Shown here: positions 7,725 through 15,969 of the stretch, in pieces | Layout: each line of letters begins with the position of its first letter | Numbering within the stretch: position 1 is the stretch's first letter | From: a virus | Strand: one strand, 5' to 3' | DNA: 21,795 nt | IMG/VR virus record: IMGVR_UViG_3300048549_001648 | Location: 1-21,795 of that record | Made by a program: the position numbers and the translations under genes | Notes under the pieces: model-generated | Told to the model about the DNA's origin: nothing | Seen by the model: the letters and a program-made list of their open reading frames with translations, nothing else | Database searches by the model: none

Positions 7725-8905
7725 AATATTTAACAGACGAGCAAAAAATTTCCTGGGGGACTGTTTTTCAATATGACACTAGAGACAACTTAGTCTCTAA
7801 CAGTAATATCGACTCATGGACAACATACCCATATCCAAACGTGGATTATGGCCAAGGAAGTAATGACCTAGGTTTTATATCTCCCTTAGAGGGGGCATCC
7901 GCAGTTATATTAGATGTAGATGTTTCTGATGAATCAGAGTATACAAGCTCTAATGTGAGAGTCAAGGTTAGACCTCAAGCGAGCGCAGGCGGGACTATTG
8001 ACCCGCTTACTGGCACTAATATAATGAGTCATGAAATTGAAGCTGTAAATCTAAAAGGGTTCCAGAGGTCTCCTAGTCATAAGCAGGTTCAGGTTATAGT
8101 TCCTTTAAACAGGAATGGAACATTTGATTATTCGTACGAAGTGACTGGGGAGTTACCCCTACTAAGACACATTAAAATTGTTGGAAAAATTTCTGAGTTT
8201 GATGTTGAATCCTTAAGTCAAGGAACTAAAATTAGCCAACTTCCTTTTACGGAGGCAGAGGTTGACGATCTCTTTGTAGTCTCTAGATGCGAAGATGATA
8301 CGACTACTAGGAAATTTTTAACAGCAAGTGAAGGTAGTAATAAAATACCTGACTTTTCAGAAGGAACAAGGAACTACAATGCAAGTTATGGAGTATCTCT
8401 TTACCATTTGAAACAGGGTCTGGGAATGGGAGCCTACTGTACAATAGTAAAAGGTGATAAAGGAATCATAGACCTATCTAAAAGCTGTTTTGTCAATTGC
8501 CACCTAGCGATTCACCCAGGGAAACAAGGGGCAGGAACCTATCAAATAATCACTACAAATGGACTTTACAAAGAAGAGAATAAGGTTACTGTTATCGCTT
8601 CAAGCTCTTCTGGGTCAGACAATGTTTTAAAGGAAGGGGGCTTCCTCTCTGTTGGTGCAATTGAAATGGAAAAGAATAACGAGCCAGATACTTTGCCAAA
8701 AATCCAAGGCGCAAAGGTCACTGATTCCTGGAATGCTGTAGTTGAGATAACACAATACAAGCCTTCGTTTAAGTTGGTTACGCTTCAGATTCCACATGAC
8801 GATAAAAAAGATAAATCTCCCCACACAGTTTATGGGCCTCCAAGTGATCCAACCCCACTACAGTATTGCCCAACAGTATTGTATGTAAGTTTCTTCGGAC
8901 AATAA
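7715..8905 (+). CDS. Probable virion/tail-associated protein, beta-rich
   Basis: 396 residues, rich in Ser, Thr, Gly and Val and apparently all-beta. Around residue 170 it carries TKISQLPFTEAEVDDLFVVS, a motif that introduces many tail-fibre and appendage domains (KISxLP...DDLFVV). The N-terminal 160 residues may be an attachment domain, the rest (GTRNYNASYGVSLYHLKQGL, then PSFKLVTLQIPHDDKK) a collar- or fibre-like domain. No enzymatic motif is visible. Only 2 bases separate it from the next gene. The role is inferred from composition and the short motif. Confidence 0.6.
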   Translation: MQIEYLTDEQKISWGTVFQYDTRDNLVSNSNIDSWTTYPYPNVDYGQGSNDLGFISPLEGASAVILDVDVSDESEYTSSNVRVKVRPQASAGGTIDPLTGTNIMSHEIEAVNLKGFQRSPSHKQVQVIVPLNRNGTFDYSYEVTGELPLLRHIKIVGKISEFDVESLSQGTKISQLPFTEAEVDDLFVVSRCEDDTTTRKFLTASEGSNKIPDFSEGTRNYNASYGVSLYHLKQGLGMGAYCTIVKGDKGIIDLSKSCFVNCHLAIHPGKQGAGTYQIITTNGLYKEENKVTVIASSSSGSDNVLKEGGFLSVGAIEMEKNNEPDTLPKIQGAKVTDSWNAVVEITQYKPSFKLVTLQIPHDDKKDKSPHTVYGPPSDPTPLQYCPTVLYVSFFGQ

Positions 8906-8907
8906 TC

Positions 8908-9342
8908 ATGAATTTAAAACAATATATAGTAGACAAAGGCGATGAAAGTTTTTCAATGACCGTCGGAGATATTGACGATCCTGGATTCGTTGCATCCCTT
9001 AAAGATAAAGATTATTGGGAGTATTCGGGCGAGGACCTGTTATGCGAAGACGACCCTTCAAATAATTTTGGATTTGCATATAAATTAGAAAATCGCAAGG
9101 TAGTTATTGATATTGAAAAAGCCAAAAAAGGTTACCTTGAATGGCTTAAAGAGCTAAGAGAAATTAAGCTTAAGGAGCTTGACATAGATCAAATGAAGGC
9201 CATGGGCGAAATGAACTTTGACAAGATGAAAGAAATAGAGGATATCAAAAAAGGTCTAAGAGATATGCCCGAACTCATTAATTGGGATTCTATAGAGACT
9301 ATCTACGACTTAACCCATGTCTTCCCTCCTATTTTGCTATGA
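8908..9342 (+). CDS. Unknown protein, possibly tail-assembly related
   Basis: 144 residues from the ATG at 8908, two bases after the stop of the previous gene; an in-frame start at 8866 would overlap that gene by 40 bases and is less likely. The first half is acidic and mixed; residues about 75-120 (KKGYLEWLKELREIKLKELD, then QMKAMGEMNFDKMKEIEDI) form a long charged helix resembling tail-fibre assembly chaperones, only loosely. Its TGA overlaps the ATG of the next gene. Confidence 0.6.
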   Translation: MNLKQYIVDKGDESFSMTVGDIDDPGFVASLKDKDYWEYSGEDLLCEDDPSNNFGFAYKLENRKVVIDIEKAKKGYLEWLKELREIKLKELDIDQMKAMGEMNFDKMKEIEDIKKGLRDMPELINWDSIETIYDLTHVFPPILL

Positions 9343-9872
9343 TAAGAAAGTTCCGCCCCAGCTCTCGTCTAATTGAAAGCGTGGGATTTTTGGAGGAAAT
9401 ATATAAAAAACCCCCTGCACCCATTAAAACGGAAGAAGGGGTTCAGTACACTTCAGAAAACCACCTTTATAATGTTATTAGAACACCTTTAGATGTTTGT
9501 GAGGTTAGCATGCTAGATAACATAACTTTTCCCAGAAAAAATAAATCTCAACTTTATAGATCAGTTTCTCTTGATTACCCGAAGTGCTCAATAATTTTGA
9601 GCGGCAGCTTTTTTTACCCCAAAAATGGCTACATGTCTTGGCATACAAATAAAGACGCTCCAGGCCTAAGGCTTTATCTATCTTATACTGAACATGAAAA
9701 TAGTTCTTTTTTTATATATAAAGATGGGAATGATATCATAAAAGACCCCGACTATGTAGGATGGACAGCTAGAGAATTTTTAATAGATAAAGATAATCTA
9801 TTATGGCATTCAGTTTTTGCCTATAAGCCAAGAATATCTACAGGAGTAAGAATAATAAATAATCTTCTTTAG
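9339..9872 (+). CDS. 2OG-Fe(II) oxygenase-like phage protein
   Basis: 177 residues from the ATG at 9339 (ATGA overlap with the preceding stop). Residues about 100-165 carry a signature seen in a family of phage proteins with a double-stranded beta-helix look: GYMSWHTNKDAPGLRLYLSY, ENSSFF, then LLWHSVFAYKPRISTGVRI. The first His plus the later WHS His and the Arg in RISTGVR would correspond to Fe- and 2-oxoglutarate-binding positions, but the usual HxD is HxN here. It may be a hydroxylase or a non-catalytic relative. The stop overlaps that of the opposite-strand small ORF. Confidence 0.6.
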   Translation: MIRKFRPSSRLIESVGFLEEIYKKPPAPIKTEEGVQYTSENHLYNVIRTPLDVCEVSMLDNITFPRKNKSQLYRSVSLDYPKCSIILSGSFFYPKNGYMSWHTNKDAPGLRLYLSYTEHENSSFFIYKDGNDIIKDPDYVGWTAREFLIDKDNLLWHSVFAYKPRISTGVRIINNLL

Positions 9873-9988
9873 AAAATATTATCTAAAAACGATATCAAGT
9901 AAGCAACTCCGACGCAGCAGGATACATAGGCCATTCCTAGGCCAAGAAAACAAGCAGCAGCGAAAGCTATCTCTAGCACCCTTTTCAC
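9869..9988 (-). CDS. Small membrane protein (39 residues), tentative
   Basis: A GTG-started frame of 39 codons: MKRVLEIAFAAACFLGLG, then MAYVSCCVGVAYLISFLD, NIF. After a Lys/Arg pair it is hydrophobic almost throughout, a one- or two-pass membrane peptide. No Shine-Dalgarno site is seen before the GTG. It follows the gene at 10012-10275 on the same strand with 23 bases between them, and its stop overlaps the stop of the convergent plus-strand gene. It fills an otherwise empty 140-base gap. The hydrophobic pattern is convincing, the start is not. Confidence 0.35.
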   Translation of the reverse strand: MKRVLEIAFAAACFLGLGMAYVSCCVGVAYLISFLDNIF

Positions 9989-9995
9989 GAACTAT

Positions 9996-10013
9996 AAAAG
10001 CTTTGAAGCTTTT
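9996..10013. repeat. Hairpin AAAAGCTT/AAGCTTTT
   Basis: A perfect 8-bp inverted repeat with a 2-base centre just after the stop of the minus-strand gene at 10012. It is symmetric and lacks a following T-run in either direction, so it is a weak terminator candidate at best. Confidence 0.35.
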
Positions 10014-10275
10014 ACTTCTTATTGTATACTGATACAAATTTTTTATACCAGTATGTTCCGTTTCTCCTTAAGCTGTCATTTGATTCCCTGATGTACTCTA
10101 GTATACTCTCAGAAAGCTCAACTTTTTTTTCAATAAATTCGTCCACTGATTCCTCCTTAATCTCGCGCAATATGTCTTGGAGAAAGTCTATATAGGGACA
10201 AGTGTTTCCAGGTATATCTGGAGACTCGCTTCTAATTTTATCTAAACTTTTTCTCATACATAATATGGTACACAT
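10012..10275 (-). CDS. Small unknown protein
   Basis: 87 residues, no family recognised. The sequence is charged and helical (EIKEESVDEFIEKKVELSES) and ends with basic residues. The first in-frame ATG at 10275 lies right at the T-run of a terminator; a second at 10257 (MRKSLDKIRSESPD) is an equally good start. No ribosome site stands out for either. It lies downstream of the Hsp20 gene but behind a strong terminator, so it either depends on read-through or has a promoter I cannot see. Confidence 0.5.
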   Translation of the reverse strand: MCTILCMRKSLDKIRSESPDIPGNTCPYIDFLQDILREIKEESVDEFIEKKVELSESILEYIRESNDSLRRNGTYWYKKFVSVYNKK

Positions 10276-10301
10276 AAAAAAACCCCCATTTCTGAGGGTT
10301 T
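10276..10301 (-). terminator. Intrinsic terminator after Hsp20 gene
   Basis: Read on the minus strand: AAACCCTCA, loop GAAA, TGGGGGTTT and a continuing run of T. It is a 9-bp stem with one G-T pair, a GNRA-type loop and a T-tract, 22 bases after the Hsp20 stop. Confidence 0.85.
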
Positions 10302-10322
10302 ACCAGAATCAAAGCATTCGGG

Positions 10323-10790
10323 TTAGAGTATTTTTACCTTTTTAGACTTTTCTGGCTTTTTCTTCGGTACGGTTATTAATAATAATCCGTTTTCGAACTT
10401 TGCTTTTATTTTATTAAAGTCAAAACTATCTTCTAGCTTAAAAGATCTAGTAAAACTTGACCTTTTTAACTCTTTTCTTACATATTTATGGTCTTCAGGT
10501 CTTGCATCCTCTCTCTTGGATCCTTTAATAGTAAGGACTCCCTCCTCAAAGTCTACACTTACTTCCTCTTTTGATAGTCCTGGAATTTCTGCCTCAAAAA
10601 TTAAATTCTTTTCAGAATCTATGATATCTACTTTTGGATAACTATTGTTTCCAAAAAAATTAACGCCAAACTCTTGGGAGAAATCTGGGAATGCTTTTCC
10701 CATCATTTCATCAAACATCGAGTCAAATGGAGTTAAAAATTCATTTCTCCTTGCAGGGAGTAACGATTTGCTACTGAGCGAATTTGTCAT
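10323..10790 (-). CDS. Small heat-shock protein (Hsp20 / alpha-crystallin)
   Basis: 155 residues, normal length for a bacterial or phage Hsp20. The alpha-crystallin domain spans about residues 50-145: YPKVDIIDSEKNLIFEAEIP, GLSKEEVSVDFEEGVLTIKG and FENGLLLITVPKKKP, the last being the conserved GxLxITxPK strand. The N-terminal arm (about 1-48) is Phe/Ser-rich as usual. It is an ATP-independent chaperone that holds unfolding proteins. Phage copies are common in marine myoviruses, where a role in capsid or tail assembly is presumed. AAGGAA lies 8 bases before the ATG and TATAAA further upstream, so this gene has an ordinary leader. A strong terminator follows. Confidence 0.93.
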   Translation of the reverse strand: MTNSLSSKSLLPARRNEFLTPFDSMFDEMMGKAFPDFSQEFGVNFFGNNSYPKVDIIDSEKNLIFEAEIPGLSKEEVSVDFEEGVLTIKGSKREDARPEDHKYVRKELKRSSFTRSFKLEDSFDFNKIKAKFENGLLLITVPKKKPEKSKKVKIL

Positions 10791-10828
10791 ATCTATTCCT
10801 TTACTTTATAATGTTATGAGCCCTTTTG

Positions 10829-10855
10829 GCACTCAAGAAGCCCCGATTTGAGTGC
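10829..10855. repeat. 8-bp hairpin between tail-fibre gene and Hsp20
   Basis: GCACTCAA, 11 bases, TTGAGTGC. A perfect inverted repeat located after the tail-fibre-like gene (stop at 10889) and before the Hsp20 start. There is no T-run on the minus-strand side, so it may slow decay or weakly attenuate rather than terminate. Confidence 0.45.
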
Positions 10856-10888
10856 TTCCAATATATAAGTAGAAAGAATTATGCCAAT

Positions 10889-12811
10889 TTATACTGGTGT
10901 ACCGTAACGGCCATCTTGGTGATTTGCGTGAAGATTCGCGCCGCCGTTATGTCCATTTCCCCTGACAATGCAGCCGTCCCCATCAGAAATAGTAATAGTT
11001 GTGTTTGGTTGAACCGAAGTCCTGTCCCCAAACTTTGTATCGCCATCAGATGTGAGACTTAAATTACCCCCGCTCTTGTTGAGTATCGTGCAGTGCCATC
11101 CGATGCCGTAATTGCCATCAAAGGTCAATGTACTGCACCCAGGACAAGCCACAATCAGTTTTCCTATATCGTTTACGGTTACGCCAGAATTAGCGGTTAA
11201 CTCAACACCTTGCATTCTTGTTGATTGCAAGAGTTGAAGCTCTCCGTTGTCTTTTACATAAAGACTTCCGCTTGCGGTGTCGAGAAGCATCTGCCCGCTA
11301 TCTACATAATCGTGAATGGTTCTGCCTTGGGGATCTGGAGTCCATGCTCCATTGTTCCATACCCATGTCGTTCCTGACTCTACGTCAAATACCATATTAT
11401 TGATCGTTGGGTCAGGTTTAGGGTTAAGGGATAATCCTCCCTGAGTCACTCCGTTGAACATTAAATCGCCCCAAGAGCATGCACCTTGTGACGCTGCAAC
11501 AAGACCCCAGTTACCTGGGGTTTGAAACTCATTTAACCTGGCATCAACGTTTAAGTCTATATCAAAAACAGGATTTCCCCAGTCTGCTGAATCCCAACTT
11601 GGAGCAGTAGATACATCGTCAATAGCCCAAATTCTAACTCTGTTTGGCCTTCTTTCTATTTTTACAGGACATCCGTTATAAGCGCTCCAACCTGCTCCTC
11701 CTGTAGAATTAGCGAAAGCTTCACTAAATGTACCCGCAGGTGCCGATGCTATAGTAACTCCAGTAGGGAGCGCCTGATTGTAAACAAATCTAAAACCACC
11801 TCCTACATTCAAATTTCTGTAAACTATAAGGGTTGAATCTAGGGGGCTCTGTGAATCAATATCCGCAGGGTTGCCACGATTTAATGCTATGACAAACCCG
11901 ATCATGTCATCATCGCGTCCAGTAGATTTTAAAACAATCGTTGCGTCGTAAGTATCATAAACTTCATCAGGAGGACTGGCAAACCCAATCCAAAAATTAC
12001 TATTTATCCCCTGGGTAATTTCATTGCTTGCATTTAAGGTCCAACCACTTTCTTCGGCTCGCGTAGTGGTTGTCAAGCTGCCAACGTTGCCAGTAGTCCA
12101 TCCAAATGAACGTCCAATATGATTTCCGCATGAGCTTGTGCCGTCATCGATAAGAGGGTTGGTAGTGTAAAAAGGGTCATTAAATAGATAATTGTACTGG
12201 TCTGTACCCATGTTGTTATTCGCAACTGTTCCGTGTGAAAATCTATAAAAATCAGTAAGTATACGTTGAAAGCTAGCAGCCGTTCTTTGTTCAGAACTAG
12301 CCTGACCAAAATTCACAAGCTGGGTTCTCTCTGCGGCAGAAGCTTTAATGAGTAATTTCTTTGCAGAAACGTCTGTTGTTCCCAGACCGTCATACATTAA
12401 ATGCTCTCCGTCATTTGTGGAAGTCGGAAGGGCTAATAATGGTTGGCCGTTAACTGTTGGCGGGCTTTGGTAAGTTACGGTTGTTCCAGGGGTGTTGTTT
12501 ATATTATTTATTGATGTGGTTAATGCACTCTGAACCGCTGGAATAGTTGTTATAGCTGTTGACACTTGAGTATTAAATGAATCCTGCACACCTGTATCGC
12601 TTGATATGGCTGTTGATAGCTGTGTATTAAAAACATCTTTGACATCATTACTGTTCGATATCGCTATTCTAACAAGATCCTCTGAGGTTACAGCGACAAG
12701 CGTGTCAACAGAATTGACTCCTATAATTTTTGTAGAATTATTAGCTACACCTACTGGGATATCAAGAGATCCATCTCCATCGCTATCAGTCGAAAGTCTT
12801 TTCCACATCAC
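10889..12811 (-). CDS. Tail-fibre-like protein, paralogue B
   Basis: About 640 residues. It begins GTG ATG TGG AAA AGA; the GTG at 12811 aligns with the GTG start of the paralogue upstream, the ATG at 12808 is the alternative. Residues about 45-105 hold degenerate repeats (NTQLSTAISSDTGVQDSF-type), likely a trimeric fibrous stalk. Residues about 110-200 are nearly identical to the paralogue (VNGQPLLALPTS, then AAERTQLVNFGQASS). The middle (about 210-445) is diverged and includes VYDTYDATIVLKSTGRDDDM, a ConA-lectin-like strand pattern. The last 190 residues are again near-identical (SLNPKPDPTINNMVFDVESG). A receptor-binding role is the natural inference. Confidence 0.8.
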   Translation of the reverse strand: MMWKRLSTDSDGDGSLDIPVGVANNSTKIIGVNSVDTLVAVTSEDLVRIAISNSNDVKDVFNTQLSTAISSDTGVQDSFNTQVSTAITTIPAVQSALTTSINNINNTPGTTVTYQSPPTVNGQPLLALPTSTNDGEHLMYDGLGTTDVSAKKLLIKASAAERTQLVNFGQASSEQRTAASFQRILTDFYRFSHGTVANNNMGTDQYNYLFNDPFYTTNPLIDDGTSSCGNHIGRSFGWTTGNVGSLTTTTRAEESGWTLNASNEITQGINSNFWIGFASPPDEVYDTYDATIVLKSTGRDDDMIGFVIALNRGNPADIDSQSPLDSTLIVYRNLNVGGGFRFVYNQALPTGVTIASAPAGTFSEAFANSTGGAGWSAYNGCPVKIERRPNRVRIWAIDDVSTAPSWDSADWGNPVFDIDLNVDARLNEFQTPGNWGLVAASQGACSWGDLMFNGVTQGGLSLNPKPDPTINNMVFDVESGTTWVWNNGAWTPDPQGRTIHDYVDSGQMLLDTASGSLYVKDNGELQLLQSTRMQGVELTANSGVTVNDIGKLIVACPGCSTLTFDGNYGIGWHCTILNKSGGNLSLTSDGDTKFGDRTSVQPNTTITISDGDGCIVRGNGHNGGANLHANHQDGRYGTPV

Positions 12812-12813
12812 TG

Positions 12814-14817
12814 TTAGGTCCCATAGTCGCCTTGAGAGGTAGTCACATGGATATTTGCACCGCCGTTATGCCCATTTCCGTAACATTTCGCCTCCCTTGA
12901 ATTGCCAAGGTTAATTTCTGTACGACCTGGGCCGAGGAGGTCTCCGAATCTTGTTACACCAGAGGTATCAAGGGTTATGGTGCCTCCACTCTTGTTCAGC
13001 ACCGTACAATGCCATCCGATGCCGTAATTGCCATCAAAAGTCAACGTGCTGCACCCAGGGCCAGCTATAATCAGTTTTCCTATGTCATTTACCGTTATGC
13101 CAGAATCAGCGGTTAGCTCAACACCTTGCATTCTTGTTGATTGCAAGAGCTGAAGCTCCCCGTTATCCTTTACATAAAGACTTCCGCTTGCGGTGTCGAG
13201 AAGCATCTGCCCGCTATCTACATAATCGTGAATGGTTCTGTTTTGGGGATCTGGAATCCATGCTCCATTGCTCCATACCCATGTCGTTCCTGACTCTACG
13301 TCAAATACCATATTATTGATCGTTGGGTCAGGTTTAGGGTTAAGAGATAGCCCACCTTCGTTTACACCGTTAAAAAGTAAATTAGCCCAGCTGCAGTCTC
13401 CCTGGGACGATGCAACAAGACCCCACCTGGCAGGCTCTCTAAATTTAGCTAAAGTTGCAGCGCTTACTCCGTTATTTGCCACAGTTAGATCCACACTAAT
13501 ATAATTACCAGCATCCCAACTTGGGTCATCAAGTGGAGGAGGCTGTGCTACGTTTTGAATAAGCCAAACCTCGATAAGGTCTCGGCTTCTTTTAAATTTT
13601 ATAGCATCTCCGTTTGGATTTAGGGTACTCCAGCCAGTTCCATTAGGATATGTTCCAGTACTGTCCCAAGCTAATATTACTTGATCATCTTGTTGTAAAT
13701 TATAAACTATTGAAAATTTTTGAACACTAGGAGCTTGCGCACCTATAGTATGATTACCAATTTCATTTGTTCTAATAACACTAATCGTCTCGTCGCCTAT
13801 TGCGTTTCCGTTTTCATCAGTTTGGCATAAGCATAAAACAAATCCCAAAAGATCATTGTCGGGATCACTACTCCTAAGCAATATACTTCCTTCATATGTA
13901 TCATAAAGGATTTGGCTAGCAAAGCCTAGCGCCCCAGTCCAATTAATTGGCTGAGTCAAATTGTTGTTGTTATCAATTACCCACGCTTGCTCGAGATTTC
14001 TAGTCCTGGCCATGAAAAAGCTGTCACCAGGGGTTAGGTTATATGCTGCAATCCCGTTAACCGAGAATCGATCTCCATCTATTCTGGTGACTGTAAACGA
14101 TTGTCCTGTAAGTAATGGAGCTGGAATATCCGATCCGCTAAACGTGACTGTTTGTCCAGTTAGCAAACCATGGTTTGTTAAAAAAAGGGTTGCTCCACCT
14201 ATATTATTGTGGGCTATTCTATCACTAACATTAACAGCTGTCCCTGCATGATCGTTACCACCATTATGACTAAACCTATAGAAATTATCAAGTATTTCCT
14301 GAAAACTAGCAGCCGTTCTTTGCAGAGAACTAGCCTGACCAAAATTCACAAGCTGGGTTCTCTCTGCGGCAGAAGCTTTAATGAGTATTTTTTTTGCAGA
14401 AACGTCTGTTGTTCCCAGACCGTCATACATTATATGCTCTCCGTCATTTCTGGAAGTCGGAAGGGCTAATAATGGTTGACCGTTAACTGTCGGTGGGTTT
14501 ACATAAGTTACAGTTGTGCCCGCTTGGTTGTTTACATTATTTATTGATGTCGTTAGCGAAGTTTGAACTCCCGCATCATTCGTGATTGCGTTTGAAACTT
14601 GAGTATTAAAAGAATTTTGAACAGTAGCATCATTCGTAATCGCAGTTGAAACTTGTGTGTTAAAAGCATTTTTTACGGTATTACTATTAGATATTGCTTC
14701 CTGTACTACATCTTCTCCTACTACAGTAGTAACTACGTCAGCAGCAGTTATCGCCAACATTTTGTTGGAGTTTATAGCGGTAGACGCGACAATATCCTTT
14801 AGTCTTTTCCAGCTCAC
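12814..14817 (-). CDS. Tail-fibre-like protein, paralogue A
   Basis: 667 residues, starting with GTG at 14817 whose GTGA overlaps the stop of the gene before. It has the same plan as its neighbour: repeat-rich stalk (NSFNTQVSNAITNDAGVQ repeats, about 40-95), a conserved block (about 105-190), a variable middle and a conserved C-terminal block. The variable middle carries an extra domain (LFLTNHGLLTGQTVTFSG, then FTVTRIDGDRFSVNG) of the kind inserted in many phage fibres, followed by the lectin-like ILYDTYEGSILLRSSDPDND. Two bases separate its stop from the GTG of paralogue B. It is likely a component of the host-recognition apparatus; which copy is used is not visible. Confidence 0.8.
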   Translation of the reverse strand: MSWKRLKDIVASTAINSNKMLAITAADVVTTVVGEDVVQEAISNSNTVKNAFNTQVSTAITNDATVQNSFNTQVSNAITNDAGVQTSLTTSINNVNNQAGTTVTYVNPPTVNGQPLLALPTSRNDGEHIMYDGLGTTDVSAKKILIKASAAERTQLVNFGQASSLQRTAASFQEILDNFYRFSHNGGNDHAGTAVNVSDRIAHNNIGGATLFLTNHGLLTGQTVTFSGSDIPAPLLTGQSFTVTRIDGDRFSVNGIAAYNLTPGDSFFMARTRNLEQAWVIDNNNNLTQPINWTGALGFASQILYDTYEGSILLRSSDPDNDLLGFVLCLCQTDENGNAIGDETISVIRTNEIGNHTIGAQAPSVQKFSIVYNLQQDDQVILAWDSTGTYPNGTGWSTLNPNGDAIKFKRSRDLIEVWLIQNVAQPPPLDDPSWDAGNYISVDLTVANNGVSAATLAKFREPARWGLVASSQGDCSWANLLFNGVNEGGLSLNPKPDPTINNMVFDVESGTTWVWSNGAWIPDPQNRTIHDYVDSGQMLLDTASGSLYVKDNGELQLLQSTRMQGVELTADSGITVNDIGKLIIAGPGCSTLTFDGNYGIGWHCTVLNKSGGTITLDTSGVTRFGDLLGPGRTEINLGNSREAKCYGNGHNGGANIHVTTSQGDYGT

Positions 14818-15608
14818 TTTTTATATTTTTTCTTATTCTTATATCCAGAATCAGAAACTGGAACGCATTTGCCGTCTTTCTCTGCATATCCAGGTTTGCA
14901 TTTTGGCGGGTAGCCAGCTTTATCATCGGCTTTAGATTTTTTCTTTTTTTCTAAAATTGTTTTTTTAATTGCGTCTGGTAGTTTTTTTTGCTGATCGGTC
15001 AATCCAGATTCTTTTTTACCCTTATCTTTATCATCTTCTGCTTTAGCTTTTTTCTTCTTTGGGCCTTGGGCTTTTTTGAGAGACTTTTCATCTGGGTAAT
15101 CTTTATCACCTGGTTTTGCAGGCTTGTAATTCTTGCCCTCTCTTTTTTTCTTTTCTCTGATATTATGCCAAAGGCCTTTGCCTTTTGCATCAGATTCGTC
15201 AAGAAACTCTACCATTTCGTCCTCGAGTTCTTCAAAGTTTTGTTCTTCACCTTTGGTCATCTTAGTGACGCTCTTCTTGCTCCACATCTTGCAGCTCCAG
15301 TATTTTGCCTTTGTCTTTGGTCCTGGATTGTCGCAACCATGTCTGGCTCTGAAGCTTTTTCGGCGAGCAGGGTCATCACGTTTGATAGACATGTTCGGAT
15401 CTCCGAAATTTACTTTTACAACATTGCCTTTTTCGTTCTTAACATATACGGAGAACTTTTTTGGTCCGCCAGAAGTGCGAAAAGGTTTGTTAAGCTTTTT
15501 GCCAGTTTTTTCTTCTGCAGCCCAAGCTTCTTGCGTTAACTCTTCTTCAAACCCCTCTTGCTCGAGAAGTTTTGCTTTAATCTGATCGGTGAAATCTATT
15601 TCGCTCAT
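14814..15608 (-). CDS. Lysine-rich phage virion-type protein
   Basis: 264 residues. Residues about 45-120 carry a block I associate with structural or scaffold-type proteins of large marine phages: KKFSVYVKNEKGNVVKVNFG, DPNMSIKRDDPARRKSFRAR, HGCDNPGPKTKAKYWSCKMW. The two Cys and the basic cluster suggest a compact, perhaps metal- or DNA-binding fold. From about residue 150 the protein is dominated by Lys-rich low complexity (GPKKKKAKAEDDKDKGKK), then a short tail with two Cys (PPKCKPGYAEKDGKCVPVSD). A late-type promoter precedes its ATG, making it the first gene of the fibre operon. Function is not known. Confidence 0.7.
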   Translation of the reverse strand: MSEIDFTDQIKAKLLEQEGFEEELTQEAWAAEEKTGKKLNKPFRTSGGPKKFSVYVKNEKGNVVKVNFGDPNMSIKRDDPARRKSFRARHGCDNPGPKTKAKYWSCKMWSKKSVTKMTKGEEQNFEELEDEMVEFLDESDAKGKGLWHNIREKKKREGKNYKPAKPGDKDYPDEKSLKKAQGPKKKKAKAEDDKDKGKKESGLTDQQKKLPDAIKKTILEKKKKSKADDKAGYPPKCKPGYAEKDGKCVPVSDSGYKNKKKYKK

Positions 15609-15619
15609 AATATATTATA
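15609..15619 (-). promoter_or_regulatory. Candidate late promoter before fibre operon
   Basis: Minus-strand TATAAT, ATATT, then the ATG at 15608: the same 14 bases as before the portal gene at 527. No -35 match is seen. The ATG would be at or near the transcript start. Confidence 0.45.
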
Positions 15620-15820
15620 ACTGGATTACTACTAGTATTACACCTTTTTAATAAAAAATCGGCGGCATAATGTTATTTATTAATTAACCTTGTGTTTATA
15701 TTATTATAACTTGCACACAGAGCTGGGTATTTTGGCAGATTTTGTTTGTTTGTTTTTCTTAGAAGATTAAGATTTATTATATTTATATTACTGTTTATTA
15801 TGAAAATGAGTTTTTATTAT

Positions 15821-15857
15821 TCCCTTTTGGGAAAATCCCCCTCGGGATTTTTTTTAC
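15821..15857. terminator. Tandem hairpins with T-run, probably bidirectional terminator
   Basis: TCCC-TTTT-GGGA (15821-15832) is directly followed by AATCCC-CCTC-GGGATT (15834-15849) and then T6 on the plus strand; on the minus strand the second stem is followed by TTTT. It would insulate the two divergent halves. Confidence 0.6.
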
Positions 15858-15906
15858 ATTAGCAATTTATTGAAACATTAATTTATTATTTTGAGAATGA
15901 GAAAAG

Positions 15907-15969
15907 TGCCCCCCCGCCGCCCGCTGGCTTTGCCTGATTTGGTAATATTCAAAAAATTGGGGGGTAGCA
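15907..15969 (+). repeat. C7 run facing G6 run (possible long stem)
   Basis: TGCCCCCC at 15907-15914 could pair with GGGGGGTAGCA at 15959-15969 across about 44 bases, with a TA bulge. In between lies CCGCCCGCTGGC. It stands just upstream of the first small-gene promoter. Confidence 0.35.

Noticed and set aside
11218-14935. Several plus-strand frames of 60-96 residues over the fibre genes
   Set aside because: They are shadows of the two long minus-strand genes; the similar ones at 11218 and 13134 merely reflect the paralogous DNA below.
14988-15585. Plus-strand frames of 150-183 residues with hydrophobic, Phe-rich sequence
   Set aside because: They are complements of the Lys-rich repeats of the gene at 14814-15608, which produce artificial Phe/Leu stretches.
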